This document shows positions 1-5,167 of a stretch of 9,391 bases of DNA, piece by piece. A model generated the notes under the pieces. The model worked only from the letters and a program-made list of their open reading frames with translations. It did no database searches and was not told the DNA's origin. Positions within the stretch are counted from its first letter, which is position 1. Each line of letters opens with the position of its first letter. This DNA comes from Thioalkalivibrio sp. (GTDB taxonomy: Bacteria; Pseudomonadota; Gammaproteobacteria; Ectothiorhodospirales; Ectothiorhodospiraceae), in the NCBI GenBank assembly GCA_003553165.1, contig PUOZ01000257.1, positions 1-9,391 of the forward strand, given 5' to 3'. Made by a program: the position numbers and the translations under genes.

Positions 1-529
1 CGTCCACCGAGGTGAAACCGAGCCGGGACCAGCCGTTGAGCTCCGGTTCCTCGGTGAAGTCGCCGCCTCGGGTGATGATGTTGATCACACCGCCCATCGC
101 GCCCGACCCATACAGCACCGAGCTTGGGCCGCGGATCACCTCGATGCGCTCGATCATGTCGACGTTCACATAGGAGGCGAGGGAGCCCCGGCCGGGCGGT
201 TGCAGGGCGTTGATGCGCACGCCGTCGACCAGTACCAGCACCTGGTCGCGCTTCAGGCCCCGGATGATCGGGTCCAGGCCCACCGCGCCATCGACTGCCA
301 CTGCGAGGCCAGGCTGGCCTCGGAGCAGATCGCCGAGAGACCGCGCCTGGGTGCGCTGGATCGTATCGGCCTCGATCACGTTGACCGAGCGCGGGGTATC
401 TGCGATCAGCGCTTCATACCCCTTGGCAGTGACGGTGACCGGAGCGAGGACTGTCGCCTCGTCGGCCTGTGCGAACACGGCGGCTACCGCGGCGGCCAGG
501 CCAAGTACGGCGGTTGTGGGTTTGCGCAT
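1..529 (-). CDS. TonB-dependent outer-membrane receptor, N-terminal part (cut by window edge)
   Basis: The minus-strand reading frame opens at an ATG at 529 and stays open to the window edge, giving about 176 residues. Residues 1-22 look like a signal peptide ending in an AQA cleavage site. A TonB-box-like stretch (TVLAPVTVTA) follows, then a plug domain: SLGDLLRGQPGLAV, a PIIRGL segment, VLVLVDGVRIN, and near the visible end IERIEVIRGPSSVLYGSGAMGGVINIITR split over the classic plug motifs. This is the family that imports iron chelates, haem, cobalamin or other metals across the outer membrane using TonB-ExbBD energy. The barrel lies outside the window, so substrate specificity cannot be read. 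An AAGGGG Shine-Dalgarno sequence sits 6 nt before the ATG. It is divergent from the next gene. Confidence 0.93.
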   Translation of the reverse strand, partial: MRKPTTAVLGLAAAVAAVFAQADEATVLAPVTVTAKGYEALIADTPRSVNVIEADTIQRTQARSLGDLLRGQPGLAVAVDGAVGLDPIIRGLKRDQVLVLVDGVRINALQPPGRGSLASYVNVDMIERIEVIRGPSSVLYGSGAMGGVINIITRGGDFTEEPELNGWSRLGFTSVD

Positions 530-806
530 CTAAATCCCCTTCATGCAGAAAACGGTGGGTTGATCGCATCCCGACGACTCTGGCCGCCAAGGGACGCAAG
601 CAAGTGGAAATCGCAGCCAGGACAGGCCGCAAGCCTTCATCGCCAAGCCGTCCGCGAGGCTCGGTATGGACGCCTGAAAGGTTCCTGAGTGGGCCAGCGC
701 TTGATAATATAAGAACGTTGCGATCCTGGCGAGGCAGCCGGACTGTCGGTGACCGGGTTTTGACGCAGGCCCGAAAAGCGCATAGATTCCGGGGGCTGAT
801 CGCCAT

Positions 807-842
807 GCGCAGAAGCCCCGCAGCAACGCGGGGCTTCTGCGC
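807..842. terminator. Perfect 15-bp hairpin, terminator-like
   Basis: GCGCAGAAGCCCCGC (807-821) is exactly complementary to 828-842, with the 6-nt loop AGCAAC. The GC-rich stem with AGAAG/CTTCT outer part resembles intrinsic terminators that work in both directions, but neither side is followed by a T-tract. It stands between divergent genes, where a terminator is not expected, so it may instead insulate the two promoters, end a leader transcript, or be a relic of a lost gene. Confidence 0.45.
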
Positions 843-844
843 GA

Positions 845-874
845 TCGCCGGATCATGAGGCCCGTCGCCGGATC
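845..874. repeat. 10-bp direct repeat, 20-bp period
   Basis: TCGCCGGATC occurs at 845-854 and again at 865-874 with no mismatch. The 20-bp period is close to two helical turns, an arrangement seen for tandem operator half-sites. It lies just after the hairpin and about 110 bp before the exported-protein start. A regulatory role is inference only. Confidence 0.35.
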
Positions 875-981
875 GTCCACCGGCTGGCATCGCGATCCCG
901 TGATACGGGGCGCCCGCGCCGAGGCCAGGCCTTGCGATGCCACCGCGACCATTTCATTCCGGTACAAGAGGGAAGAAGGCC

Positions 982-1884
982 ATGTCGATGTTCGCCCGGA
1001 CCCGCGGGTTTCTCGGAGTGCTACTGCTCGTGATTGCGAGTGCGGCAAAGTCCGAGCTGCTCACGCCGATGATGCTCGCCTACACGAAGCCCGGTGCGGA
1101 TGTCGCCACCGAATCCAAGGCTGTGCGCGACCGGCTGACAACGGCCGGATTCCGGGTGCTCGGGGAATACGCGGTGGACGACAATGCCCGGGTGATGGTG
1201 TTTACCTCTGACGAACTGCTCGCCGCGGCAGCCAGTTCGGATCGTGGTGCCTATGCCGCACCGCTCCGGGTGTCCGTGACCCGCATCGGCACGGAGCTTC
1301 AGGTCAGCTACAACGATCTCGAATATTTCCGGCACGCCTACCAGCTGGATCGCTCCCTCGCCGGCGCGATGTCACGCCTCGCAAACGTGCTCGGCGCGAA
1401 GGAGGCCTTCGGTGCCCAGGGCCTGACCCCCGCGATACTGGGGCGGTATCGTTACGCTTTTGGCATGGAGCGCTTTGGTGACCCCTACCTGTTGGCGACC
1501 TACCCGAATCGCGAACGTGCGCTGGCAGTGCTGGAAGCAAACCTGAGCACCGGCAAGGGTGGGGTGCGCGAGGTGTACAGGGTCGACATTCCCGGTCGTG
1601 ACGCGACCCTGATCGGGGTCGCCATTCGGGAAGAGGAGGGGGCCGAGCAGTACGCCTCGGACCGTTTCAATCTGGCGACGGTCGATGTCGGTGATCGGCG
1701 GCACACTGCTTACCTGCCCTACGAGATCCTGGTGGATGGTGGCCGCGTGGAGGCGCTGCACATGCGTTTTCGAATGGCCCTGCATTTTCCCGATCTCAGC
1801 ATGATGGGGGAAAACAGCTTCATGCAGTTGCGGCGTTCGCCCGCGGCGGTGGAAAGGGCGCTGACCGCGGCCGCGGGCGGTTGA
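982..1884 (+). CDS. Exported protein of unknown function, DUF302-like N-terminal half
   Basis: This 300-residue protein starts with a clear signal peptide: basic residues R6 and R8, a hydrophobic core at about 10-19 (FLGVLLLVIA) and an ASA site before the mature part, so a periplasmic location is likely. I chose ATG 982 because GGAAG lies 6 nt before it; the in-frame ATG at 988 is also possible, and the longer frame from 937 would bury the signal peptide. Residues about 40-125 (a GFRVLGEY strand, VMVFTSDELL, then APLRVSVTR with LQVSYNDLEYF) recall the DUF302 fold, but the match is by eye and weak. The C-terminal half (RFNLATVDVGDRR, AYLPYEILV, ALHFPDLSMMGENSF) is not recognised. No lipobox or conserved cysteine pair is visible. 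The zinc-ribbon gene follows at 60 bp and may be co-transcribed. Confidence 0.85.
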   Translation: MSMFARTRGFLGVLLLVIASAAKSELLTPMMLAYTKPGADVATESKAVRDRLTTAGFRVLGEYAVDDNARVMVFTSDELLAAAASSDRGAYAAPLRVSVTRIGTELQVSYNDLEYFRHAYQLDRSLAGAMSRLANVLGAKEAFGAQGLTPAILGRYRYAFGMERFGDPYLLATYPNRERALAVLEANLSTGKGGVREVYRVDIPGRDATLIGVAIREEEGAEQYASDRFNLATVDVGDRRHTAYLPYEILVDGGRVEALHMRFRMALHFPDLSMMGENSFMQLRRSPAAVERALTAAAGG

Positions 1885-1891
1885 GAGCCGG

Positions 1892-1948
1892 ATGTCCACG
1901 AAGCAAACCCCTGTTCCCGTTGGTCTACCTTTCGAGGTGACGGCATGA
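1892..1948 (+). CDS. Possible 18-residue small ORF coupled to the zinc-ribbon gene
   Basis: An ATG at 1892, 7 bp after the preceding stop, opens 18 codons (MSTKQTPVPVGLPFEVTA) and ends in a TGA that overlaps the next ATG as ATGA (1945-1948). The reading frame therefore spans the whole gap between the two genes. GAGAG at 1883-1887 is a weak ribosome site. The ATGA overlap suggests translational coupling if it is translated, but so short a frame is easily due to chance and the downstream gene has its own strong ribosome site. Confidence 0.2.
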   Translation: MSTKQTPVPVGLPFEVTA

Positions 1949-2286
1949 CTGAAATCGCGTCCAGACTGGAATCGATCCGTGACGGGCTGACCGAGCTGCA
2001 GGCACAGCTGGATGCCCCGGAAAACGCGAGTGTGGCGAATCGGCTTCAGACCCTGGTCGATGAGCTGGACGCGGTCATCGCCAAGGCCGGTGCACCGGCG
2101 CCGCCGGCCCCGAAACGGACCAAACGGGGCAAGCAGCCCGACGTGGAGAAGTGTCCCCGCTGCACGATTCGGAGCCTGAACATGGTGGCCGGCGAGACGC
2201 GAGCGGCGGAGGACGGGTCCGGCGACGAAGAGGTCCTCTGGCATTGCTCCAGCTGCGGTTACGAGATTTGGCGTTTGGACAACTGA
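1945..2286 (+). CDS. Small coiled-coil / zinc-ribbon protein
   Basis: A 113-residue cytoplasmic protein. Residues 1-48 are helical and heptad-like (IASRLESIRDGLTELQAQL, then LQTLVDELDAVIAKA), suggesting a coiled coil. Residues 49-65 form a Pro/Ala then Lys/Arg linker (APAPPAPKRTKRGKQP). The C-terminus carries two CxxC knuckles, C70-P-R-C73 and C101-S-S-C104, the second followed by GYEIWRL; this is a zinc-ribbon layout as in small nucleic-acid- or protein-binding zinc proteins. The start is supported by GAGGTG at 1934-1939, 5 nt upstream. It has no signal peptide. The exact family and partner are not recognised; a role in metal binding or macromolecular assembly is inference. Confidence 0.85.
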   Translation: MTEIASRLESIRDGLTELQAQLDAPENASVANRLQTLVDELDAVIAKAGAPAPPAPKRTKRGKQPDVEKCPRCTIRSLNMVAGETRAAEDGSGDEEVLWHCSSCGYEIWRLDN

Positions 2287-2361
2287 TCCGAGGTCGCGCT
2301 CGGCCCGCAATGCAGGTGCTTCCTGTTTACGACCTGGGGCTGGTGTCTTTCCAGCCGACTA

Positions 2362-2377
2362 CCCCGGTTCTCCGGGG
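2362..2377 (+). terminator. Hairpin downstream of the zinc-ribbon gene, terminator-like
   Basis: CCCCGG (2362-2367) pairs perfectly with CCGGGG (2372-2377) around the loop TTCT, and is followed by CCATTTAT, a weak T-rich tail. It lies 76 bp after the zinc-ribbon stop and 62 bp before the next start, so it could separate two transcripts. A smaller stem (CCGAG/CTCGG) sits at about 2288-2303. Confidence 0.4.
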
Positions 2378-2439
2378 CCATTTATCCGCGGATCTCTTCC
2401 TTTTGTATTCTCTGCCCAAATCAATCGCCAGGGGCGGTC

Positions 2440-2871
2440 ATGAGTTCATTGAAGATCACGAACATCGGCGAAATACGTAACGAACTGAAGAAGTACAAGC
2501 GCGGCAAGAAGTTCGATATCCACCAGTTCAACCAGGTGGCCCGGCTCGCCTGGCTGGGGCGGGTGGTGATGCAGCCGCTGGACCCGGAGGACCCCGAGTG
2601 CAAATCCTTCCTGATGTTCATCCAGGAACCGGATGAGCTGCCGGCGCACTTCCTTGATACCGACCAGGATTTGATGGGTGCGATGCATATCGTGGACGGA
2701 GAGCAGGCGGAGGCACTGATTCAGGTGCTGCGCAGCGGGGTCGAGGAGCGTGCCAAGCTGTACGAGGATCTTTCCCGCAGCGATTTCTACTTCCGCTATT
2801 TCTACCGCCCCAAGGATGAGCAGACACCGGAGGGAGCAAGCAGCGGTCCACAGGGCGGCGCCGAGGGTTGA
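2440..2871 (+). CDS. Conserved-looking cytoplasmic protein of unknown function
   Basis: This 143-residue protein is not one I recognise. It has a basic N-terminal stretch (residues 13-24, RNELKKYKRGKK), a middle region with aromatic and hydrophobic strands (VARLAWLGRVVMQPL, SFLMFIQEPDEL), a predicted helix (EQAEALIQVLRSGVEERAKLY), an aromatic patch (FYFRYFYRP near residues 125-133) and a disordered Gly/Glu/Ser tail. No signal peptide, transmembrane segment or known catalytic motif is visible. AGGGG at 2430-2434, 5 nt before the ATG, supports the start. The lipoate ligase-like gene begins about 4 bp after its stop, so the two are almost certainly one transcript and perhaps functionally linked. 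Confidence 0.85.
   Translation: MSSLKITNIGEIRNELKKYKRGKKFDIHQFNQVARLAWLGRVVMQPLDPEDPECKSFLMFIQEPDELPAHFLDTDQDLMGAMHIVDGEQAEALIQVLRSGVEERAKLYEDLSRSDFYFRYFYRPKDEQTPEGASSGPQGGAEG
2863..2867 (+). promoter_or_regulatory. Ribosome binding site deciding the ligase start
   Basis: GAGGG lies 8 nt before a TTG at 2876, an ideal distance. Earlier in-frame ATGs (2750, 2816) would overlap the upstream gene by 56 bp or more and add a region unlike the ligase family; the GTG at 2891 has no ribosome site. Confidence 0.55.
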
Positions 2872-2875
2872 GTTC

Positions 2876-3916
2876 TTGAGCCCACCGGTTGTGCCCGTAT
2901 GGCTGGACGCGGGCTCCGTGTCCGCTCAGTCCATGCATGCCCTTTACACCGGCATGGCCGCCTGCACCAGCGACGACGACCCGGTGCGCGTGCTCTGGCT
3001 GAAGAGCAGCGAGGATCATGTCTCCGTGGGTGCCAGCCAGGATCCGGCGACCGACCTGGACCTGGACGGCTGTGCGCAGCAGGGCATTCCCGTGTTGCGG
3101 CGGCCGCTCGGGGGTGGGGCGGTGTGGGTGGAGGCGGGTCAGCCCTGCTTCTTCCTGGTGATGCCGCGCCATAGCCTGGCGCGCGGGCACCGGCACCTGT
3201 TTTCCATGGGTATGGGATTGGCGATGGCCGTGCTGCGGCAGCTGGGTCTCGAAGATGTCGAGACGCGCAGCCAGGATATCTGGATCCACGGGCGCAAGAT
3301 CATGGGCACCGGCGCCGCCACCCTCGAAAAGGGCTGTGTCTTCGGGGCGAGTTTCCTTCTCCGCTTTCCCATCGAGCGTTTCCTGGCCTGTATCTTTGCC
3401 CCTAGCGACGGCTACCGTGAGTGGGTGCTGCCGGCGCTGCGCGAGGGCGTGACCGACTGTGAGCAGGAGATCATCCCGGCGCCGGACAACGACGCATTCC
3501 GGGGCGCCCTGTTAGAGGCCCTGCGGCAGCGGTTCGGTGTTCCGCCGAAAACGGTGGAACTGGATCCGGCCCTGCGCGCCGCCTGGATTGCGCGCGGTCG
3601 TGAGGAGTTGGAGGACATGGAACAGGGCGACACTCGTTCCGCGGTGCCTTCCGGGATCCGGATCAACCGGGTCAATCACGTGTTCGAAACCAGCTCCCGC
3701 TGTGGGCGCCTGCGTCTGCACGTGGCCGGCACCGCGATCCGGCGCATCTGGTGCGAGGAGCCGCGGATCAACGAGGTGCTCCAGCAGCGCGTAATCGGGC
3801 TGGCGCCGGAGCGGTTGGTCCTCCGCGCGAGTTTGAGCCAGGGCTTGGAGCCGTCGCTCGCGGACGAGATCAGTTGCCGGGTTGATGCCCTGTACCGTGG
3901 GATTCGCACACCTTGA
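2876..3916 (+). CDS. Lipoate-protein ligase A family protein
   Basis: From the TTG start this is 346 residues, the size of a two-domain LplA-type enzyme. Ligases of this family activate lipoate (or octanoate/biotin in relatives) as an acyl-adenylate and transfer it to a lysine of a carrier domain such as a 2-oxoacid dehydrogenase E2 or GcvH-like protein. Visible signatures: R75-R76 then G79-GGAV (family RRxxGGGAV), and D134-I-W-I-H-G-R-K141-I-M-G, whose lysine is the conserved catalytic/binding one. Residues from about 265 (INRVNHVF ... LRLHVAGTAIRRIW) resemble the C-terminal LplA/LplB accessory domain. Deviations: the usual N-D before the lysine motif is Q-D, the usual Y-H-D after GGGAV is W-V-E, and the later HGT(L) region reads GASFLL. 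The substrate may therefore differ. No carrier protein or lipoate synthase is in the window. Several sulfur oxidisers use dedicated ligases of this family for the sHdr pathway, but no sHdr gene is visible here. Confidence 0.87.
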   Translation: MSPPVVPVWLDAGSVSAQSMHALYTGMAACTSDDDPVRVLWLKSSEDHVSVGASQDPATDLDLDGCAQQGIPVLRRPLGGGAVWVEAGQPCFFLVMPRHSLARGHRHLFSMGMGLAMAVLRQLGLEDVETRSQDIWIHGRKIMGTGAATLEKGCVFGASFLLRFPIERFLACIFAPSDGYREWVLPALREGVTDCEQEIIPAPDNDAFRGALLEALRQRFGVPPKTVELDPALRAAWIARGREELEDMEQGDTRSAVPSGIRINRVNHVFETSSRCGRLRLHVAGTAIRRIWCEEPRINEVLQQRVIGLAPERLVLRASLSQGLEPSLADEISCRVDALYRGIRTP

Positions 3917-4003
3917 GGCGAAGCCGAACTCGTTGAATTGTCAAGTGATTATGATGCGAGCTCCGTCGGCGGTCAGACGCGTTCTGTTGCAAGGGGCGAG
4001 GAT

Positions 4004-4070
4004 GTGGGAGGCCAGCCCCTGGCCGATGGCTTTTCCGGCCTCAAATCGGCGAGAGTGCTCGCCTCCTAGT
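4004..4070. repeat. REP-like inverted pair (REPIN/BIME-like), left copy
   Basis: Two short palindromes face each other. Forward unit (4004-4029): GTGGGA then stem GGCCAG (4010-4015), loop CCC, CTGGCC (4019-4024) and GAT. Reverse unit (4043-4070), read on the minus strand: AGGAG, stem GGCGAG, 4-nt loop, CTCGCC, GAT. Both share the layout GGAG head + imperfect palindrome + GAT tail, typical of bacterial REP elements mobilised by RAYT (Y1) transposases. They sit in the 224-bp gap after the ligase gene, which otherwise holds no gene. Confidence 0.65.
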
Positions 4071-4140
4071 GCGCAAGGCTAATGCGGTGCTTGCGTGATC
4101 ATCGTTTCTCCAGATCATGAATCTCGACCAGGAAGCTACC

Positions 4141-4524
4141 ATGTCGGAACCGACCATTGCCCGCCGTCTCGAGCGCCGCATCATCGTGATGACGCGCGAC
4201 AAGGAGATGCTGAAAAAGCTTCAGGCCTGCATCGAGCCCCCTTGGGAGATGGTGCCGGTCACCGACCTCGAGGACCTGGGTGCGTGGAACGAGGTCCTGC
4301 TGTACCGCTTTCTGCTGCTGGACCTGGATGAGGTCGAGGTTTTCGATCCGCTCGATGTGATCCGCATCCTGCGGATGGAGTATCAGATCAACCTTCCGGT
4401 GTTCTGCTTCGGCGGCGATGAGGACATTCAGGACGAGATGCGTCTGTCTCGCGCCGACCGCTTCTTCAGCCGCGACGAGATGGTGCAACGCCTCCCCGAG
4501 TTCCTGCGCCAGTACGACTGGTAG
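4141..4524 (+). CDS. Degenerate response-regulator receiver-like protein
   Basis: A stand-alone 127-residue protein with the length and strand/helix rhythm of a CheY-like receiver domain: RRIIVMTRD (strand 1), a helix with EMLKKLQAC, FLLLDLDEV (strand 3, with D61 or D63 in the phospho-acceptor position), VFDPLDVIRILRM, LPVFCFGG (strand 4), and ADRFFSRDEM with LPEFLRQYDW as the last helix. The usual acidic pair after strand 1 is reduced to R19-D20, and the lysine of the K-P motif after strand 5 is replaced (FFSRD). It may therefore be a phosphorylation-independent pseudo-receiver. No output domain is attached and no sensor kinase is near. I chose ATG 4141 because AGGAAG lies 5 nt before it; ATG 4117 has no ribosome site. 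Receiver assignment is by eye, moderate certainty. Confidence 0.82.
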   Translation: MSEPTIARRLERRIIVMTRDKEMLKKLQACIEPPWEMVPVTDLEDLGAWNEVLLYRFLLLDLDEVEVFDPLDVIRILRMEYQINLPVFCFGGDEDIQDEMRLSRADRFFSRDEMVQRLPEFLRQYDW

Positions 4525-4536
4525 GCATGTCGCGGC

Positions 4537-4665
4537 ATGATCGCCGAGCGGGCTCGCCTCCCACCAGACGCGGGCGCAGCGCTGGAGGTCAGCCCCTGGC
4601 CGATGGGTGTGCTCCGAAGGAATGATTGCCGAGGAACTCGCCTCCCAGCAGGCGCGGGCGCTGCG
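4537..4665. repeat. REP-like cluster, three units (reverse-forward-reverse)
   Basis: Three units of the same family as at 4004-4070. Reverse units at 4537-4580 and 4622-4665 share about 45 bp of similar sequence (ATGATYGCCGAG, CTCGCCTCCCA, then CGCGGGCGC with a GCG end), repeated with an 85-bp period. Between them, the forward unit at 4581-4609 (GGAGGTCAG-CCC-CTGGCCGATGG) closely matches the forward unit at 4004. Stems: CGAGC/GCTCG (4545-4556) with a 2-nt loop, and CGAG/CTCG (about 4630-4640). The cluster lies between two convergent genes, a common REP position where it could stabilise mRNA ends or aid termination. Confidence 0.68.
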
Positions 4666-4677
4666 TGCGCCGCGCGC
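4653..4677. terminator. GC-rich hairpin between convergent genes
   Basis: GGCGC (4657-4661) pairs with GCGCC (4667-4671) around TGCGT, and the stem continues with CGCG against GCGC allowing a bulge. It overlaps the end of the last REP-like unit and lies 20 bp from the stop of the minus-strand gene. No T-tract follows on either strand, so Rho-independent termination is only possible, not shown. Confidence 0.3.
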
Positions 4678-4696
4678 AAGCCATCCTGCAGGTCGG

Positions 4697-5014
4697 TCAG
4701 CCGATCGGGGCGTGCTTCAGAACGTCGATCCGGACCGTTTCCCGGAACTGTTCGGCGGCGCCGTCTATGGTTAGTACCCCGATCCGGGTGCCGGCGGTCT
4801 CGTAGCTGAACTTGCAGTCGAAGGTGCCGGGGAGATGGATCGTGCTCTCGCACAGGGTCTCGCCCTCGACGGTGAACATGGCCTTCGCCTCGCCCGAACC
4901 GTTGAGCATCGCCTGCAGTCGGAATTCCTCGTTGACGGGGCGGCGATAGAAGGCGGGGTCGCGGTTGGCGTTGTATTGCAGGTTATTGAGTTTGATCAGC
5001 TTCACTAGCTTCAT
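4697..5014 (-). CDS. Small cytoplasmic protein of unknown function, beta-rich
   Basis: A 105-residue protein read from ATG 5014, with GGGAG about 6 nt upstream on the minus strand. There is no signal peptide or membrane segment. After a basic, Leu/Lys/Asn-rich beginning (MKLVKLIKLNNLQYN) the rest alternates like a beta-sandwich: EEFRLQAMLNGSGEAKAMFTVEG, HLPGTFDCKFSYETAG, TRIGVLTIDG, ETVRIDVLKH. Two cysteines (C55, C67) are the only ones. I do not recognise the family. It is divergent from the CbbQ-like gene across a 153-bp gap and convergent to the receiver-like gene. Codon use resembles its neighbours, supporting a real gene. Confidence 0.78.
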   Translation of the reverse strand: MKLVKLIKLNNLQYNANRDPAFYRRPVNEEFRLQAMLNGSGEAKAMFTVEGETLCESTIHLPGTFDCKFSYETAGTRIGVLTIDGAAEQFRETVRIDVLKHAPIG

Positions 5015-5167
5015 GCCGGCTCCCTAAACGCACTGGTTTGGAGTGAAATGGTCGATATTAGAGAAAGCTGAAATGATACAGGATTAGAACCTCTACCGAC
5101 CAAGATCCGCGTGCCGGAGTGTGGGCACCAAGTCTTCAAATCCTTCCGCCGACCCGACGGAGCTTCC
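5015..5167. promoter_or_regulatory. Divergent promoter region of the small minus-strand gene and the CbbQ-like operon
   Basis: This gap between two head-to-head starts contains the only AT-rich patch of its neighbourhood (about 5038-5090), so promoters for both directions are expected here. I see no -35/-10 pair good enough to name: TAATAT on the minus strand (about 5056-5061) and GATACA on the plus strand (5075-5080) are the best -10 candidates, each with a poor -35. No operator palindrome, such as a clear LysR-type site, stands out. Confidence 0.35.

Larger units (their letters stand above)
530..981. other. Divergent intergenic region without a gene
   Basis: No convincing gene lies in these 452 bp: the open frames here are short, lack good ribosome sites and resemble nothing I know. 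It separates two divergently read genes and should hold both promoters. An AT-rich patch at 701-713 is the only visible candidate for a -10 element, and on the minus strand it would give the receptor gene a leader of about 170 nt. That leader contains a stem near 645-665 (CCGAGCC pairing with GGCTTGG), but no riboswitch core I recognise. A perfect hairpin (807-842), a direct repeat (845-874) and a 5-bp stem with a 3-nt loop (897-909) lie closer to the plus-strand gene. Confidence 0.6.

Noticed and set aside
530..720. Cobalamin or other riboswitch upstream of the TonB-dependent receptor
   Set aside because: Receptors of this family often have one, but I found no B12-box or other conserved core in the leader, only generic stems.
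701..720. Fur-box-like GATAAT near the proposed receptor promoter
   Set aside because: Only one of three hexamers matches; this is too little to call a Fur site.
1372..2310. 312-codon minus-strand open frame opposite the exported-protein and zinc-ribbon genes
   Set aside because: The plus-strand genes have a signal peptide, CxxC motifs and good ribosome sites; the antisense product is Gly/Arg/His-rich and featureless.
4004..4665. CRISPR-like array
   Set aside because: Repeats are short palindromes in both orientations, with irregular spacing and a gene between them, so REP-like elements fit and CRISPR does not.
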